Positions 17,038-24,962 of a stretch of DNA of 49,372 nt are shown piece after piece (within the stretch, counting starts at the first letter, position 1; each line of letters opens with the position of its first letter). A program made the position numbers and the translations under genes. The DNA is taken from contig CAZXWD010000014.1 of NCBI GenBank assembly GCA_964644135.1, positions 1 through 49,372 on the forward strand, given 5' to 3'. A model generated the notes under the pieces. That model saw only the letters and a program-made list of their open reading frames with translations. It searched no databases and was not told the origin of the DNA. Source of the DNA: CAZMOK01 sp964644135 (GTDB taxonomy: Bacteria; Bacteroidota; Bacteroidia; Bacteroidales; JAGOPY01).

Positions 17038-17545
17038 ATCGTACCTGAAAAATATTACAACCTTCGTCTTCGATTACGACGGGGTCCTTACAAACGGCAT
17101 TATTACCCTTAATGAGCACGGGGAACCATTCCGAACGGCAAATGTGAAAGACGGATACGCCCTGCAACTTGCAGTTAAAAACGGCTATCACGTTGCAGTT
17201 ATCTCAGGTGGACGTTCCGAAACGATCGTAAAAAGAATGATCGCGCTGGGCGTCGACCAGGTTTTTGTTGGGGTAGAAAGCAAAATCGAGGTATTTCACG
17301 AATACCTGGAAGAAATTGGTGAAACGCCCGATAAGGTACTCTATATGGGGGATGATATCCCTGACCTCAAATGCCTCAGGGAATCCGGGCTCTCCGCCTG
17401 TCCTTCGGATGCAGTCGGTGAAGTAAAGGCTGTGGTTGATTACATATCCCCTGTAAAAGGTGGAGAAGGATGTGTAAGGGACGTGATCGAGCAGGTGCTC
17501 AAAATTTCGGGAAAGTGGATGACTGATGGTGCTTTTACCTGGTAA
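17024..17545 (+). CDS. kdsC: 3-deoxy-D-manno-octulosonate-8-phosphate phosphatase (KdsC-type HAD)
   Basis: A 173-residue HAD-superfamily phosphatase of the small C0 (cap-less) type. Motif I is FDYDGVLTNG with nucleophile Asp17 and acid/base Asp19. Motif II is the Ser of VISGGRS. Motif IV is GDDIPDL. The C-terminal GGEGCVRDVIE is the tail that completes the neighbour's active site in tetrameric KdsC enzymes. It removes phosphate from KDO-8-phosphate to give KDO for lipid A/LPS core. It overlaps the DUF2520 gene and lies two bases before the prenyltransferase gene, so it is translated from the same transcript. Confidence 0.9.
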   Translation: MSNYKSYLKNITTFVFDYDGVLTNGIITLNEHGEPFRTANVKDGYALQLAVKNGYHVAVISGGRSETIVKRMIALGVDQVFVGVESKIEVFHEYLEEIGETPDKVLYMGDDIPDLKCLRESGLSACPSDAVGEVKAVVDYISPVKGGEGCVRDVIEQVLKISGKWMTDGAFTW

Positions 17546-17547
17546 TA

Positions 17548-18483
17548 ATGATAGCATACCTGAAAATAATTAGACCGGTTAACCTTGGCATAATTGTGCT
17601 CTCACAGTTTCTTCTCAGGGAAATGGTTTTTGTGCCGTTACTGAAGATATCAGGCACCGCACCACAACTGGACGGCTGGCAATTCCTTCTCCTCGTGTTG
17701 TCAACAGTATTGATCGCTGCTGCCGGATATGTAATAAATGACATAAATGATACCGGCATGGATTCCATCAACAAGCCTTCAAAGGTCATTGCAGGCAGGA
17801 TGATCCCGCTGACCAGGGCGAAGAACTATTACTATGCCCTTAACGCTGCAGGCATATCGGCCGGTATTGTGCTCAGCTACACTATTGGAAAGTGGGAACT
17901 ATCCATCCTCTTTCTGATCATATCCACAATGCTTTATTATTACACATACAAATACCAGTACCTGACCTTCTGGGGCAATTTTACGGTTTCACTTCTCGCC
18001 GGGGCAACCATTGGCATTATATGGCTCTTCGAGTTTTTCGCTTTCAGGAAAGACCCTGAGATGTTTGTCGAAGCGTTCCATGCATTCAGGTACCTGAACA
18101 TTTTCACTGCAGCCTATGCCATCTTTGCCTTCCTCTCCAACATGAGCAGGGAGATCACCAAAGACATTCAGGATCGCTCGGGCGATGCAAAAAACGGCTG
18201 CAGGACCATCGCGGTCAGGTACGGTGAATCTACAGCAAGGATCACAGTTACAATGGTCAATGTACTTATAATCTCAGGTTTGATTATTTTCCAGATATGG
18301 TTATTCGAGAATAATTACATGAAATTAATGTGGAGCCTGATAATTCCACAGGTGCTGGTGGCCGTTGCAACAGTACTGACATTTTTCCCTGAAACAGGAA
18401 AAAATTACAGGATACCCGGGAACCTGATGAAAGTTTCCATGCTTACAGGGTTAATAACCATGGTTTTTGTGTATATTAGATAA
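17548..18483 (+). CDS. UbiA-family prenyltransferase, geranylgeranylglycerol-phosphate geranylgeranyltransferase-like
   Basis: A 311-residue integral membrane protein with about eight to nine helices. The two Asp-rich magnesium/diphosphate motifs are visible: NDINDTGMD at residues 64-72 and DIQDRSGD near residue 207. UbiA enzymes attach polyprenyl chains to small acceptors. The version in this kdsC-maf context in Bacteroidota is usually named after the archaeal ether-lipid enzyme EC 2.5.1.42, but the true acceptor in bacteria is unclear. MenA (menaquinone synthesis) is the obvious alternative, although the motif spacing and context do not favour it. Its stop codon is one base from the maf start. 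Confidence 0.85.
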   Translation: MIAYLKIIRPVNLGIIVLSQFLLREMVFVPLLKISGTAPQLDGWQFLLLVLSTVLIAAAGYVINDINDTGMDSINKPSKVIAGRMIPLTRAKNYYYALNAAGISAGIVLSYTIGKWELSILFLIISTMLYYYTYKYQYLTFWGNFTVSLLAGATIGIIWLFEFFAFRKDPEMFVEAFHAFRYLNIFTAAYAIFAFLSNMSREITKDIQDRSGDAKNGCRTIAVRYGESTARITVTMVNVLIISGLIIFQIWLFENNYMKLMWSLIIPQVLVAVATVLTFFPETGKNYRIPGNLMKVSMLTGLITMVFVYIR

Positions 18484-18484
18484 A

Positions 18485-19120
18485 ATGTTACTCCTGAGAG
18501 AAAAACTGAAAGAGAAAGAGCTGATTTTGGGTACCAGATCACCAAGACGTCATCAGTTGATGCGCCAGCTCGGGATCCCTTTCAGGATAGTCATACGATC
18601 AGTTAAGGAGAACGGCCCGGAAGGAATAACCGGAGAAGAACTGGCCTGTTACCTGTCGGAACTTAAATCCGCAGCATATGCCCCGGAGCTCTCTGATCCG
18701 AAAAATATTGTCCTCACCGCCGATACTATAGTCTGGATGGAAGACAGGTCGCTCGACAAACCTGAAAATCCCTATGAAGCTGCCGAAATGCTCGCTCAGC
18801 TTTCAGGAAAAAAACACCAGGTTATAACCGGCGTTACCCTGGCCTGCGGAAACATCAAAAAAACCTTTTGTGCATCCACCGACGTCTGGTTCAAGGAGCT
18901 CACGGAAGCAGAGATCAATTACTATGTTGATGAATTCAACCCTGTTGATAAAGCCGGTGCTTACGGAGTTCAGGAATGGATTGGGATCATTGGCATTAAA
19001 AGGATCGAGGGATCGTATTACAATGTGGTTGGGTTACCTGTTCAGATGGTGTACGAAGAGTTTTGGAATTTGGTTGAGAACATGGGAAAAGAAAAGGGAA
19101 TGGAGCCCGGTCACTTGTAG
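18485..19120 (+). CDS. maf: Maf-type nucleoside triphosphate pyrophosphatase
   Basis: A 211-residue protein from ATG 18485. A longer frame from 18467 would overlap the prenyltransferase gene by 17 bp and seems unlikely. Maf motifs seen are LGTRSPRR (residues 15-22), the ADTIVW loop and DKAGAYGVQEW. Maf proteins hydrolyse non-canonical or modified NTPs, typically dTTP/UTP in this subgroup, to monophosphate and diphosphate. The C-terminus is about 15 residues longer than usual and hydrophilic. The gene ends the run that starts at 16377. Confidence 0.92.
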   Translation: MLLLREKLKEKELILGTRSPRRHQLMRQLGIPFRIVIRSVKENGPEGITGEELACYLSELKSAAYAPELSDPKNIVLTADTIVWMEDRSLDKPENPYEAAEMLAQLSGKKHQVITGVTLACGNIKKTFCASTDVWFKELTEAEINYYVDEFNPVDKAGAYGVQEWIGIIGIKRIEGSYYNVVGLPVQMVYEEFWNLVENMGKEKGMEPGHL

Positions 19121-19186
19121 ATCAGCCCAATTGAAGCCCGTCGAGCTTACTTCACTTTAATATGGTCACCTCTTAACGAAAATGTC

Positions 19187-19194
19187 TAATTTTG
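19187..19194 (+). promoter_or_regulatory. Promoter -7 box of surE
   Basis: TAATTTTG matches TAnnTTTG, 19 bp upstream of the surE ATG at 19213. Confidence 0.5.
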
Positions 19195-19212
19195 CATATT
19201 CTTTGATCATTT

Positions 19213-19992
19213 ATGGAGTCAGATAAAAAGCCCACTATATTTATTGTTAACGATGACGGGGTATTTGCCCCCGGCATCAGGAAACTTATTTCCCTGGTAA
19301 GAAAAGTGGGAAATGTGGTGGTTATGGCGCCCGACAGCCCGATGTCGGGAACAGGCCATGCCATTACCACGAGGCACCCTCTGCGAGTCAGAAAGCTTGC
19401 AGAAGAGGAAGGATACCGGGAATACAGTTGCAACGGCACACCGGTCGATTGTGTTAAGCTGGGAGAGCAGGTTGTGCTGGAAGGCAAGCCCGATCTCATG
19501 GTCTGCGGAATAAACCACGGCTCGAACGCAGCGATCAATATTGTTTACTCAGGCACCATGGCAGCAGTGATCGAAAGCGCCATTGGCGGGGTACCGTCCA
19601 TCGGTTTTTCACTGCTCAATTATAGTATGAATGCCGATTTCAGCGGTGTGGACGAGTACGTTTTGCGTATCTGCAGAAAGGTGCTCAGCGAGGGCCTGCC
19701 AGAGGGCGTTTGCCTGAACGTCAATTTTCCCGATGTGAAGGGTTCCGATATCAAAGGGATCAAGGTCTGCCGCCAGGCAAAATCAAGGTGGATCGAAGAG
19801 TTTGACATACGAAAAGACCCCCAGAACAATAAGTATTACTGGCTGACAGGAGTATTTGAAAAGCTTGACGACACCGAAGATACTGATGAATGGGCCCTTG
19901 ACAACAATTACGTATCGCTGGTACCCATACAATTCGACTTCACAGCTTACTCAGCACTTCCATCAATAAAAAAATGGGACCTTGATGCTTAA
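19213..19992 (+). CDS. surE: 5'/3'-nucleotidase SurE
   Basis: A 259-residue protein with the SurE metal-binding motif VNDDG at residues 12-16, the conserved Ser/Thr-rich segment APDSPMSGTGHAIT, and the Asn-containing motif CGINHGSNAA that completes the metal site. It dephosphorylates nucleoside monophosphates and is linked to stationary-phase survival. It starts the surE - small membrane protein - lpxB run. Its stop codon overlaps the next start. Length is normal. Confidence 0.95.
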   Translation: MESDKKPTIFIVNDDGVFAPGIRKLISLVRKVGNVVVMAPDSPMSGTGHAITTRHPLRVRKLAEEEGYREYSCNGTPVDCVKLGEQVVLEGKPDLMVCGINHGSNAAINIVYSGTMAAVIESAIGGVPSIGFSLLNYSMNADFSGVDEYVLRICRKVLSEGLPEGVCLNVNFPDVKGSDIKGIKVCRQAKSRWIEEFDIRKDPQNNKYYWLTGVFEKLDDTEDTDEWALDNNYVSLVPIQFDFTAYSALPSIKKWDLDA

Positions 19993-20269
19993 AAAGGACT
20001 CATTATGGCTTGGCATATTGATTGGCATCGTTTCCCCGTTTATTTTCTACGGCTTCCTGGTACTGGTGAATCTTGTTATTTCCGGCTTATTCAGTGAAGA
20101 CCGGGAAATTAAAAAAAATACAATGTTCCTGCTGAGCATTTTCATAAACCTTCTGCCGATCAGGATCTATTTTGTATCATTGAAAATGGACAATACCGGC
20201 AGGGGTATACTGCTTATAACTTTTGCCCTTATGCTGCTCTTCTTTATATTGATCAGTCCTCTCAGATGA
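19985..20269 (+). CDS. Small membrane protein between surE and lpxB
   Basis: A 94-residue protein from ATG 19985, with a TTG one codon upstream. It overlaps the end of surE by eight bases, and its TGA overlaps the lpxB ATG as ATGA. Three hydrophobic helices are predictable at about residues 8-32, 45-62 and 72-91. I recognise no family. The tight overlaps on both sides suggest translational coupling with LpxB, so a role in envelope or lipid A assembly is a reasonable guess without further support. Confidence 0.75.
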   Translation: MLKKDSLWLGILIGIVSPFIFYGFLVLVNLVISGLFSEDREIKKNTMFLLSIFINLLPIRIYFVSLKMDNTGRGILLITFALMLLFFILISPLR

Positions 20270-21369
20270 AATACTATATCATTACCGGCGAGGCTTCGGG
20301 CGACCTTCACGGCTCCAACCTCATGAAAGCGATCCTGGAGAAAGACGGGGATGCTGAATTCAGGTTCTGGGGAGGCGACCGCATGAAGCAAGCGGGAGGC
20401 GATATGGTGATGCATTACCGCGACCTGGCATTTATGGGCTTCATAGAGGTGGCTGCCAATATAAAAACTATACTGCGAAACTTAAAGCTTTGCAAGAGAG
20501 ATATTCTGAGCTATCAACCCGACGCGGTCATCCTTATCGATTATCCCGGTTTCAACCTCCGGATTGCTGACTTCACGCATAAAAAGGGGTTCAAGAATTT
20601 CTACTACATCTCACCCCAGGTGTGGGCATGGAAAAAATCAAGGATATACCAGATCAAAAGAACCATCGACAAGATGTTTGTTATCCTTCCTTTTGAAAAA
20701 GATTTCTATGCCCGGCACAATGTGGAGGTTGAATTTGTGGGGCATCCCCTCCTCGATGCAATTACAAAGGATGACATCCGGGAAAACCCGGAAGGCAGCC
20801 CGGATAAACCTGTTATCGGGATATTGCCCGGCAGCCGGAAACAGGAGATAATGCGAATGTTGCCTGTAATGCTCAAAATGGGGCCTGAATTCCCCGGTTA
20901 CGACTTTGTCGTGGGTGCTGCCCCATCAATTGAAGATGAATTTTATTTTGAACTGGCCGGTAATAATATAGTACTTTCCAGGGAGGGATCCCTTAATCTG
21001 CTGAGGAAGAGTTCTGCCGCCATAGTGACTTCCGGTACGGCAACCCTTGAAACTGCCATGATGAACGTCCCTCAAGTAGTGTGTTACAAGGGCAGCCTGG
21101 TGTCTTACCTTATAGCCAGGTGGTTGGTCAGGGTACCTTTCATCTCACTTGTCAACCTGATTTCCGGTAAAGAAATTGTAAAGGAGTTGATCCAAAATGA
21201 CTTTACAAGGGCAAACCTTAAAAAAGAACTTGAGAAGATACTCCAGCCGGACAAAAAAGATGAGATGAAGCAACATTATACTGAATTACGGAAAAAACTT
21301 GGCGGGCCCGGGGCATCTCAAAAAACTGCGACAGAGATCATCAATTACATCCGCGAAATAAGCAGATAA
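20266..21369 (+). CDS. lpxB: Lipid-A-disaccharide synthase
   Basis: A 367-residue GT19 glycosyltransferase. Family signatures are GEASGDLHGSNL at residues 8-19, a central ISPQVWAWKKSRI, the linker ILPGSRKQEI, and TSGTATLE near the nucleotide-sugar site. It joins UDP-diacylglucosamine and lipid X to make the lipid A disaccharide at the inner face of the cytoplasmic membrane. It is co-translated with the small membrane protein before it. It is a normal full-length enzyme. Confidence 0.96.
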   Translation: MKYYIITGEASGDLHGSNLMKAILEKDGDAEFRFWGGDRMKQAGGDMVMHYRDLAFMGFIEVAANIKTILRNLKLCKRDILSYQPDAVILIDYPGFNLRIADFTHKKGFKNFYYISPQVWAWKKSRIYQIKRTIDKMFVILPFEKDFYARHNVEVEFVGHPLLDAITKDDIRENPEGSPDKPVIGILPGSRKQEIMRMLPVMLKMGPEFPGYDFVVGAAPSIEDEFYFELAGNNIVLSREGSLNLLRKSSAAIVTSGTATLETAMMNVPQVVCYKGSLVSYLIARWLVRVPFISLVNLISGKEIVKELIQNDFTRANLKKELEKILQPDKKDEMKQHYTELRKKLGGPGASQKTATEIINYIREISR

Positions 21370-21417
21370 AATCCCCGGTCATCAGTAAGTATTCTGCCGC
21401 AATTTTTCTTCAAATCG

Positions 21418-21447
21418 TTGCAAGTATGGAATTTTTATCTATCTTTG
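21418..21447 (+). promoter_or_regulatory. Promoter of rpsT
   Basis: TTG at 21418-21420 and TATCTTTG at 21440-21447 are spaced by 19 bp, a good Bacteroidota promoter 33 bp upstream of the S20 start. Confidence 0.7.
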
Positions 21448-21479
21448 CACCCTCAATTTTGAAAATATTTATTTGAGAT

Positions 21480-21734
21480 ATGGCAAACCACAAGTCAGCA
21501 TTAAAGAGAATCAGGTCGAGCGAAAGGAGAAGGGTACGTAACCGTTACCAGTACAAAACAGCCCGCAATGCGGTAAAAAGGTTCCGTTCGCTCGAAAGCA
21601 AAAAGGAAGCTGAAGAAGCCTTCCCAAAGCTGGTAGGCATGATCGACAAGCTTGCCAAAAATTCGATAATCCATAAGAACAAGGCAGCCAATCTTAAGTC
21701 GAAGCTAGCCAAGAAGCTTAACACACTTTCGTAA
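21480..21734 (+). CDS. rpsT: 30S ribosomal protein S20
   Basis: An 84-residue, strongly basic helical protein beginning MANHKSALKRIRSSERRR, the S20 signature for binding 16S rRNA. The C-terminal helix IHKNKAANLKSKLAKKLN is typical. It is monocistronic with its own promoter and a terminator at 21755-21790. Confidence 0.97.
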   Translation: MANHKSALKRIRSSERRRVRNRYQYKTARNAVKRFRSLESKKEAEEAFPKLVGMIDKLAKNSIIHKNKAANLKSKLAKKLNTLS

Positions 21735-21754
21735 AGAAATTTTATTCGATCCTG

Positions 21755-21790
21755 AAAAGCCTCTTCCGGAAATCCGGGAGAGGCTTTTTC
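21755..21790 (+). terminator. Terminator of rpsT
   Basis: AAAAGCCTCT pairs with AGAGGCTTTT around an inner CCGGA/TCCGG stem, followed by T. It lies about 20 bp after the stop codon. Confidence 0.85.
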
Positions 21791-21795
21791 ATTTA

Positions 21796-21830
21796 ACATG
21801 GAACGTGGAGCATGGATCCTGGATCATGTA
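21796..21830. repeat. Heptamer array (ACATGGA-like), 5 units
   Basis: Five contiguous 7-bp units with the core TGGA in strict register, directly after the rpsT terminator. Confidence 0.6.
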
Positions 21831-21954
21831 CCATTTTCTTCAGGGGTTATGGAGTTCAGTTAAGTCTGTGTAAATGATCCTTTTGAAAAAAAATTTAAAA
21901 AAAACCGTGTTTTCAACAGTCATTTTTGCCTTGCCCGCCGATAAATGCCTTGCT

Positions 21955-22653
21955 ATGGATAAATACAACAATCAAAACATCATCAAGAACTGGGCGGAAG
22001 AAGACAGGCCACGCGAAAAACTGATCCTGAAAGGCAAGGCTACGCTGACTGATGCAGAGCTCATTGCGATCCTGCTCGGCTCGGGAACCAGGAAGCTTTC
22101 AGCAGTCGACCTGGCCAAAAACCTGCTGGAGAATGCATCCAACAATCTTTCAGAGCTTTCGGCAATGGGGTTCCAGGAACTCAAGAAGATCAAAGGGATT
22201 GGCAATGCCAAAGCGCTGAATATCATTGCTGCCCTTGAACTGGGAAAAAGAAGACGGAGCGCGGAGGCCCTGACCCGTGAAAAGATCACTTGCAGCAGGG
22301 ATGTTTATGAGATCATGCAAGGCGACCTCTCCGATGAACCGTACGAAGCTTTCTGGATAATCCTCCTCAATCGGTCGAACAGGATGATAAGGAAGATCTG
22401 TGTAAGTGAAGGTGGTTTGTCGGGCACGGTGGCCGATCCGAAAAAGATCTTTAAAATGGCCATCGAGACCCATGCCTCTGCCATGATCCTTTCCCACAAC
22501 CATCCCTCGGGAAACGAAAAACCGAGCGAGGCGGATATAAGGCTTACCCGGAAAATGAAAGAGGCTGGTACGCTGCTCGACCTGCCTGTGCTCGACCACC
22601 TGATCATTGCCAGGGACAGGTTCTATAGCTTTGCTGATGAAGGGATGCTGTAG
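21955..22653 (+). CDS. radC: RadC family JAMM/MPN protein
   Basis: I place the start at ATG 21955 (232 residues, MDKYNNQNIIKNWAEEDRP). An upstream in-frame ATG at 21874 would add 27 atypical residues. An N-terminal helix-hairpin-helix (LKKIKGIGNAKALNII) precedes the JAMM metalloprotease-like domain with a perfect HxHx7Sx2D motif (His181, His183, Ser and Asp following). Despite the name, a DNA-repair role is not proven for RadC proteins. The repeat array at 22654-22691 starts directly after its stop. Confidence 0.93.
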   Translation: MDKYNNQNIIKNWAEEDRPREKLILKGKATLTDAELIAILLGSGTRKLSAVDLAKNLLENASNNLSELSAMGFQELKKIKGIGNAKALNIIAALELGKRRRSAEALTREKITCSRDVYEIMQGDLSDEPYEAFWIILLNRSNRMIRKICVSEGGLSGTVADPKKIFKMAIETHASAMILSHNHPSGNEKPSEADIRLTRKMKEAGTLLDLPVLDHLIIARDRFYSFADEGML

Positions 22654-22691
22654 GATTGCGCGATTGAAGAATGAACGATTGAGCGATTGGA
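22654..22691. repeat. Short 7-8 bp degenerate array (GCGATTGA-like)
   Basis: Four to five units with the core GATTG or GAATG spaced by 7-8 bp, beginning at the base after the radC stop codon. Confidence 0.5.
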
Positions 22692-22700
22692 TTTGCTGTG

Positions 22701-23099
22701 TTAATCGACGAGTTTGAGCTCACCTTTGTTCTCAATGCACTCAATCACCTTTTTCTTGAACTTCCAGCATGTCATCTGGCGGGTGTCAAACTGTCGTGAA
22801 AGTTCGTAGGTTGAGGTTTCCGGAACATGACAAAGCCTGTAGGCCATCCTGAAAGCATCTGTCAGCGGGATCTTGCAGCCATGGAAAATAGTATGGGAGG
22901 TGGCCGATTCCTCCCTCTTGCACCGGGTGCAACGACGCGAATGGGGCTTCCTTCCCTTACAGTAATTAGTATGTCCGCAGTGGCGACATACAAAACCATC
23001 TTCCCATTTCTTTACCGCAAGATACTCAAGACACTTCTCCTCTGTGTCGAATAACTCGGTAAAACCCTTTATATCCATCTTCTTTATCAGTGCTTCCAC
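22701..23099 (-). CDS. Stand-alone IS1595-type transposase zinc-ribbon/HTH protein
   Basis: A 132-residue protein resembling the N-terminal domain of IS1595/ISXO2-family transposases. It has a zinc ribbon with Cys pairs in CRHCGH and CTRCKR, then HTIFHGCKIPLTDAFRMAY and a helix-turn-helix region. The DDE/DDN-type catalytic domain is absent, yet the gene has its own -7 box and a clean stop, and codon use fits the neighbours. No terminal inverted repeats or target duplication are evident. This looks like a domesticated DNA-binding protein rather than a broken insertion sequence. The start could also be the second ATG at 23078. Confidence 0.75.
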   Translation of the reverse strand: MEALIKKMDIKGFTELFDTEEKCLEYLAVKKWEDGFVCRHCGHTNYCKGRKPHSRRCTRCKREESATSHTIFHGCKIPLTDAFRMAYRLCHVPETSTYELSRQFDTRQMTCWKFKKKVIECIENKGELKLVD

Positions 23100-23172
23100 C
23101 TTATTAATGTTTACCGGGCCTGTTAGTATAAACCTTTAACAATAAACCAACAAAACGGTATAAATTTTGTTA

Positions 23173-23180
23173 CAAAGATA
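23173..23180 (-). promoter_or_regulatory. Promoter -7 box of the zinc-ribbon gene
   Basis: TATCTTTG on the minus strand matches TAnnTTTG, 74 bp upstream of the start at 23099. A TTG lies 26 bp further upstream, which is longer than usual. Confidence 0.45.
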
Positions 23181-23220
23181 ATAAAAGTGATATTAATGCG
23201 ATTTAACAAAAAAGTTTTTA

Positions 23221-23228
23221 TACTTTTG
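23221..23228 (+). promoter_or_regulatory. Promoter -7 box of the thioredoxin pair
   Basis: TACTTTTG matches TAnnTTTG, 37 bp upstream of the lipoprotein thioredoxin start. Confidence 0.5.
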
Positions 23229-23264
23229 CACGCAAATTGTTAATCTATTAATCAGGAAAATTGT

Positions 23265-23783
23265 ATGAAAAATCTTAGCTATATCTTACTTCTGACCGCA
23301 GCGCTCTTAACCGGATGTTCAGGCACAGCCGGGGATAATTCCGGTGAAAAAGCAAAAAGCGACTTACAACTTACCTCCGGTGGGGATGAAGGCGAAAAAG
23401 CCGAAGGCAAGCCCATAAAGCTGGATAAAGAGTCGTTCAAGCAACTTGTGATGGATTATGAGAAAAACCCGAAACAATGGGTGTATGAAGGTGACAAACC
23501 TGCAGTTATCGACTTTTATGCCGACTGGTGCAAACCATGCCGCATGATCGCCCCAATATTGGAAGAGTTGGCTGCTGAGTATAAAGACGATATTGTGATT
23601 TATAAAGTGGATACCCAGGTTGAAAAGGAACTCGCTTCGGTTTTTGGCATCCAGAGCCTGCCTACCGTTGTGTTCGTGCCGCTCGAAGGTAACCCTTCAG
23701 CCCAGAAAGGTGCACTCCCTAAAGATTCATATAAACAGATAATAGATAGCTTTTTATTGAAAAAGACAAATCAACAGAATTAG
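23265..23783 (+). CDS. Thioredoxin-fold lipoprotein
   Basis: A 172-residue protein with a lipoprotein signal (LLTGC, lipidated Cys18), a charged linker of about 40 residues, and a thioredoxin domain. The redox motif is WCKPC (Cys89, Cys92) and a cis-Pro follows in QSLPT. It should be anchored in the membrane facing the periplasm and act as a thiol-disulfide exchanger. The next gene encodes a close relative without a signal, 24 bp downstream, so the pair forms one transcript acting in two compartments. Confidence 0.92.
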   Translation: MKNLSYILLLTAALLTGCSGTAGDNSGEKAKSDLQLTSGGDEGEKAEGKPIKLDKESFKQLVMDYEKNPKQWVYEGDKPAVIDFYADWCKPCRMIAPILEELAAEYKDDIVIYKVDTQVEKELASVFGIQSLPTVVFVPLEGNPSAQKGALPKDSYKQIIDSFLLKKTNQQN

Positions 23784-23806
23784 AATATTAACAGGAGGAT
23801 TTTTTA

Positions 23807-24175
23807 ATGGAACATTTGACGAAACAGACATTTTTAGAAAAAGTATTCAATTTCGAACAGAATAAAGACTGGAAATTTGAAGGGGAGCTTCCCTGCCTGA
23901 TCGACTTTTACGCCGACTGGTGCCAACCCTGCAAAATGGTTGCACCAATACTGGAAGAACTGTCCGAAGAGTACAAGGGAAAGATCAACATCTATAAGAT
24001 CGACACTGAATCGGAACAGGAGCTTGCCGCGGCATTCGGTATCAGGAGCATCCCGTCACTGCTGTTCTGTCCTAAAGACGGACAACCGCAGATGGCAATG
24101 GGCGCCCTTCCGAAAGATACATTCAAAAAAGCGATCGACGATATACTTTTGAAGGAAGAGACAAAAGCTAACTAA
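23807..24175 (+). CDS. Thioredoxin
   Basis: A 122-residue cytoplasmic thioredoxin with active site WCQPC (Cys39, Cys42) and cis-Pro in RSIPS. Compared with classical Trx (about 105 residues) it has an N-terminal extension (LEKVFNFEQNKDWKFEGELP) that is shared with the lipoprotein thioredoxin before it, so the two are tandem paralogues. An AGGAGG ribosome site, unusually strong for this phylum, lies at 23792-23797. A terminator follows at 24209-24240. Confidence 0.93.
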   Translation: MEHLTKQTFLEKVFNFEQNKDWKFEGELPCLIDFYADWCQPCKMVAPILEELSEEYKGKINIYKIDTESEQELAAAFGIRSIPSLLFCPKDGQPQMAMGALPKDTFKKAIDDILLKEETKAN

Positions 24176-24208
24176 TTCTTTATTGAACATTGCAAACCCA
24201 AAATCATG

Positions 24209-24240
24209 AAAGTGCAGCCATAACGGCTGCACTTTTTTTA
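24209..24240 (+). terminator. Terminator of the thioredoxin pair
   Basis: AAAGTGCAGCC pairs with GGCTGCACTTT around an ATAAC loop and runs into seven T. It ends only 14 bases before the next gene's start. Confidence 0.9.
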
Positions 24241-24254
24241 TTTTTACACCTGCA

Positions 24255-24905
24255 GTGAACCACAAGTCAAATGAAATAGAAACCATCTTGTTATCCACGG
24301 CTTATTTCCCGCCAATAGCTCATTTTGCAGCTCTTGCCGGGGAACAGACAGTGGTGATGGAAACGCAGGAGACCTATCCCAAGCAGACTTTCCGTAACAG
24401 ATGTACCATCTATTCGGCCAACGGTCCACTTACGCTGTCATTGCCTGTTACACGCCCGAATGGAAATCATACCGTTGTTACAGATGTGGAAATAGCAACC
24501 GGTGTCTCCTGGCAGTTGCAACACTGGAGGGCCATTGAATCAGCTTACAACCCCTCCCCTTTCTTCCTCTATTACAAGGAAGAGATCAAGCCTTTCTTTT
24601 CAGCCAGTGCAGGGGGCAACCTCTTCAATCACAACCTGGAGATCATAAGATCCCTCTGTGAAATAACCGGAATTGAAGCAGATATTGCTTTTAACGAATC
24701 GTATGAGAAAGACCCGTCAGCGCAGGTCGACTCCAGGCACCTTACATCCAGGAATCAAACTAACCGGCGGTCAATGCCTGAATACCCGCAGGTTTTCAGT
24801 GAGCGCTACGGCTTTATTCCCAATCTCACCATCCTCGACCTTCTTTTCAACCTGGGGCCGGATACAAAGGACTACCTTAAGAAAGTGTCTGTTAGTATAT
24901 TTTAG
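24255..24905 (+). CDS. WbqC-like family protein
   Basis: A 216-residue protein of the WbqC family, identified by LLSTAYFPPIAHFAAL at the N-terminus, the QTFRNRCTIYSANGPLTLSLPV segment (split here), and the C-terminal NLTILDLLFNLGP. Members occur in O-antigen and polysaccharide loci and may act in glycan or amide metabolism, but the biochemical role is not settled. The start is GTG; no in-frame ATG fits. A strong terminator ends 14 bases upstream, so expression depends on readthrough or a cryptic promoter. The TAG stop is the first three bases of a hexamer array. Confidence 0.85.
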   Translation: MNHKSNEIETILLSTAYFPPIAHFAALAGEQTVVMETQETYPKQTFRNRCTIYSANGPLTLSLPVTRPNGNHTVVTDVEIATGVSWQLQHWRAIESAYNPSPFFLYYKEEIKPFFSASAGGNLFNHNLEIIRSLCEITGIEADIAFNESYEKDPSAQVDSRHLTSRNQTNRRSMPEYPQVFSERYGFIPNLTILDLLFNLGPDTKDYLKKVSVSIF

Positions 24906-24962
24906 GAGTAGGAGTAGGAGTAGGAACAGGAGTAGGAGTAGGAACAGGAGTAGGAGTAGGAA
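24903..24962. repeat. Hexamer array (TAGGAG), 10 units
   Basis: Ten units in 6-bp register with variants TAGGAA and CAGGAG that give an 18-bp higher-order repeat. The array begins with the stop codon of the WbqC-like gene. Confidence 0.85.

Noticed and set aside
22701..23099. Complete IS1595-type insertion sequence
   Set aside because: No catalytic domain, no terminal inverted repeats and no target duplication are visible.
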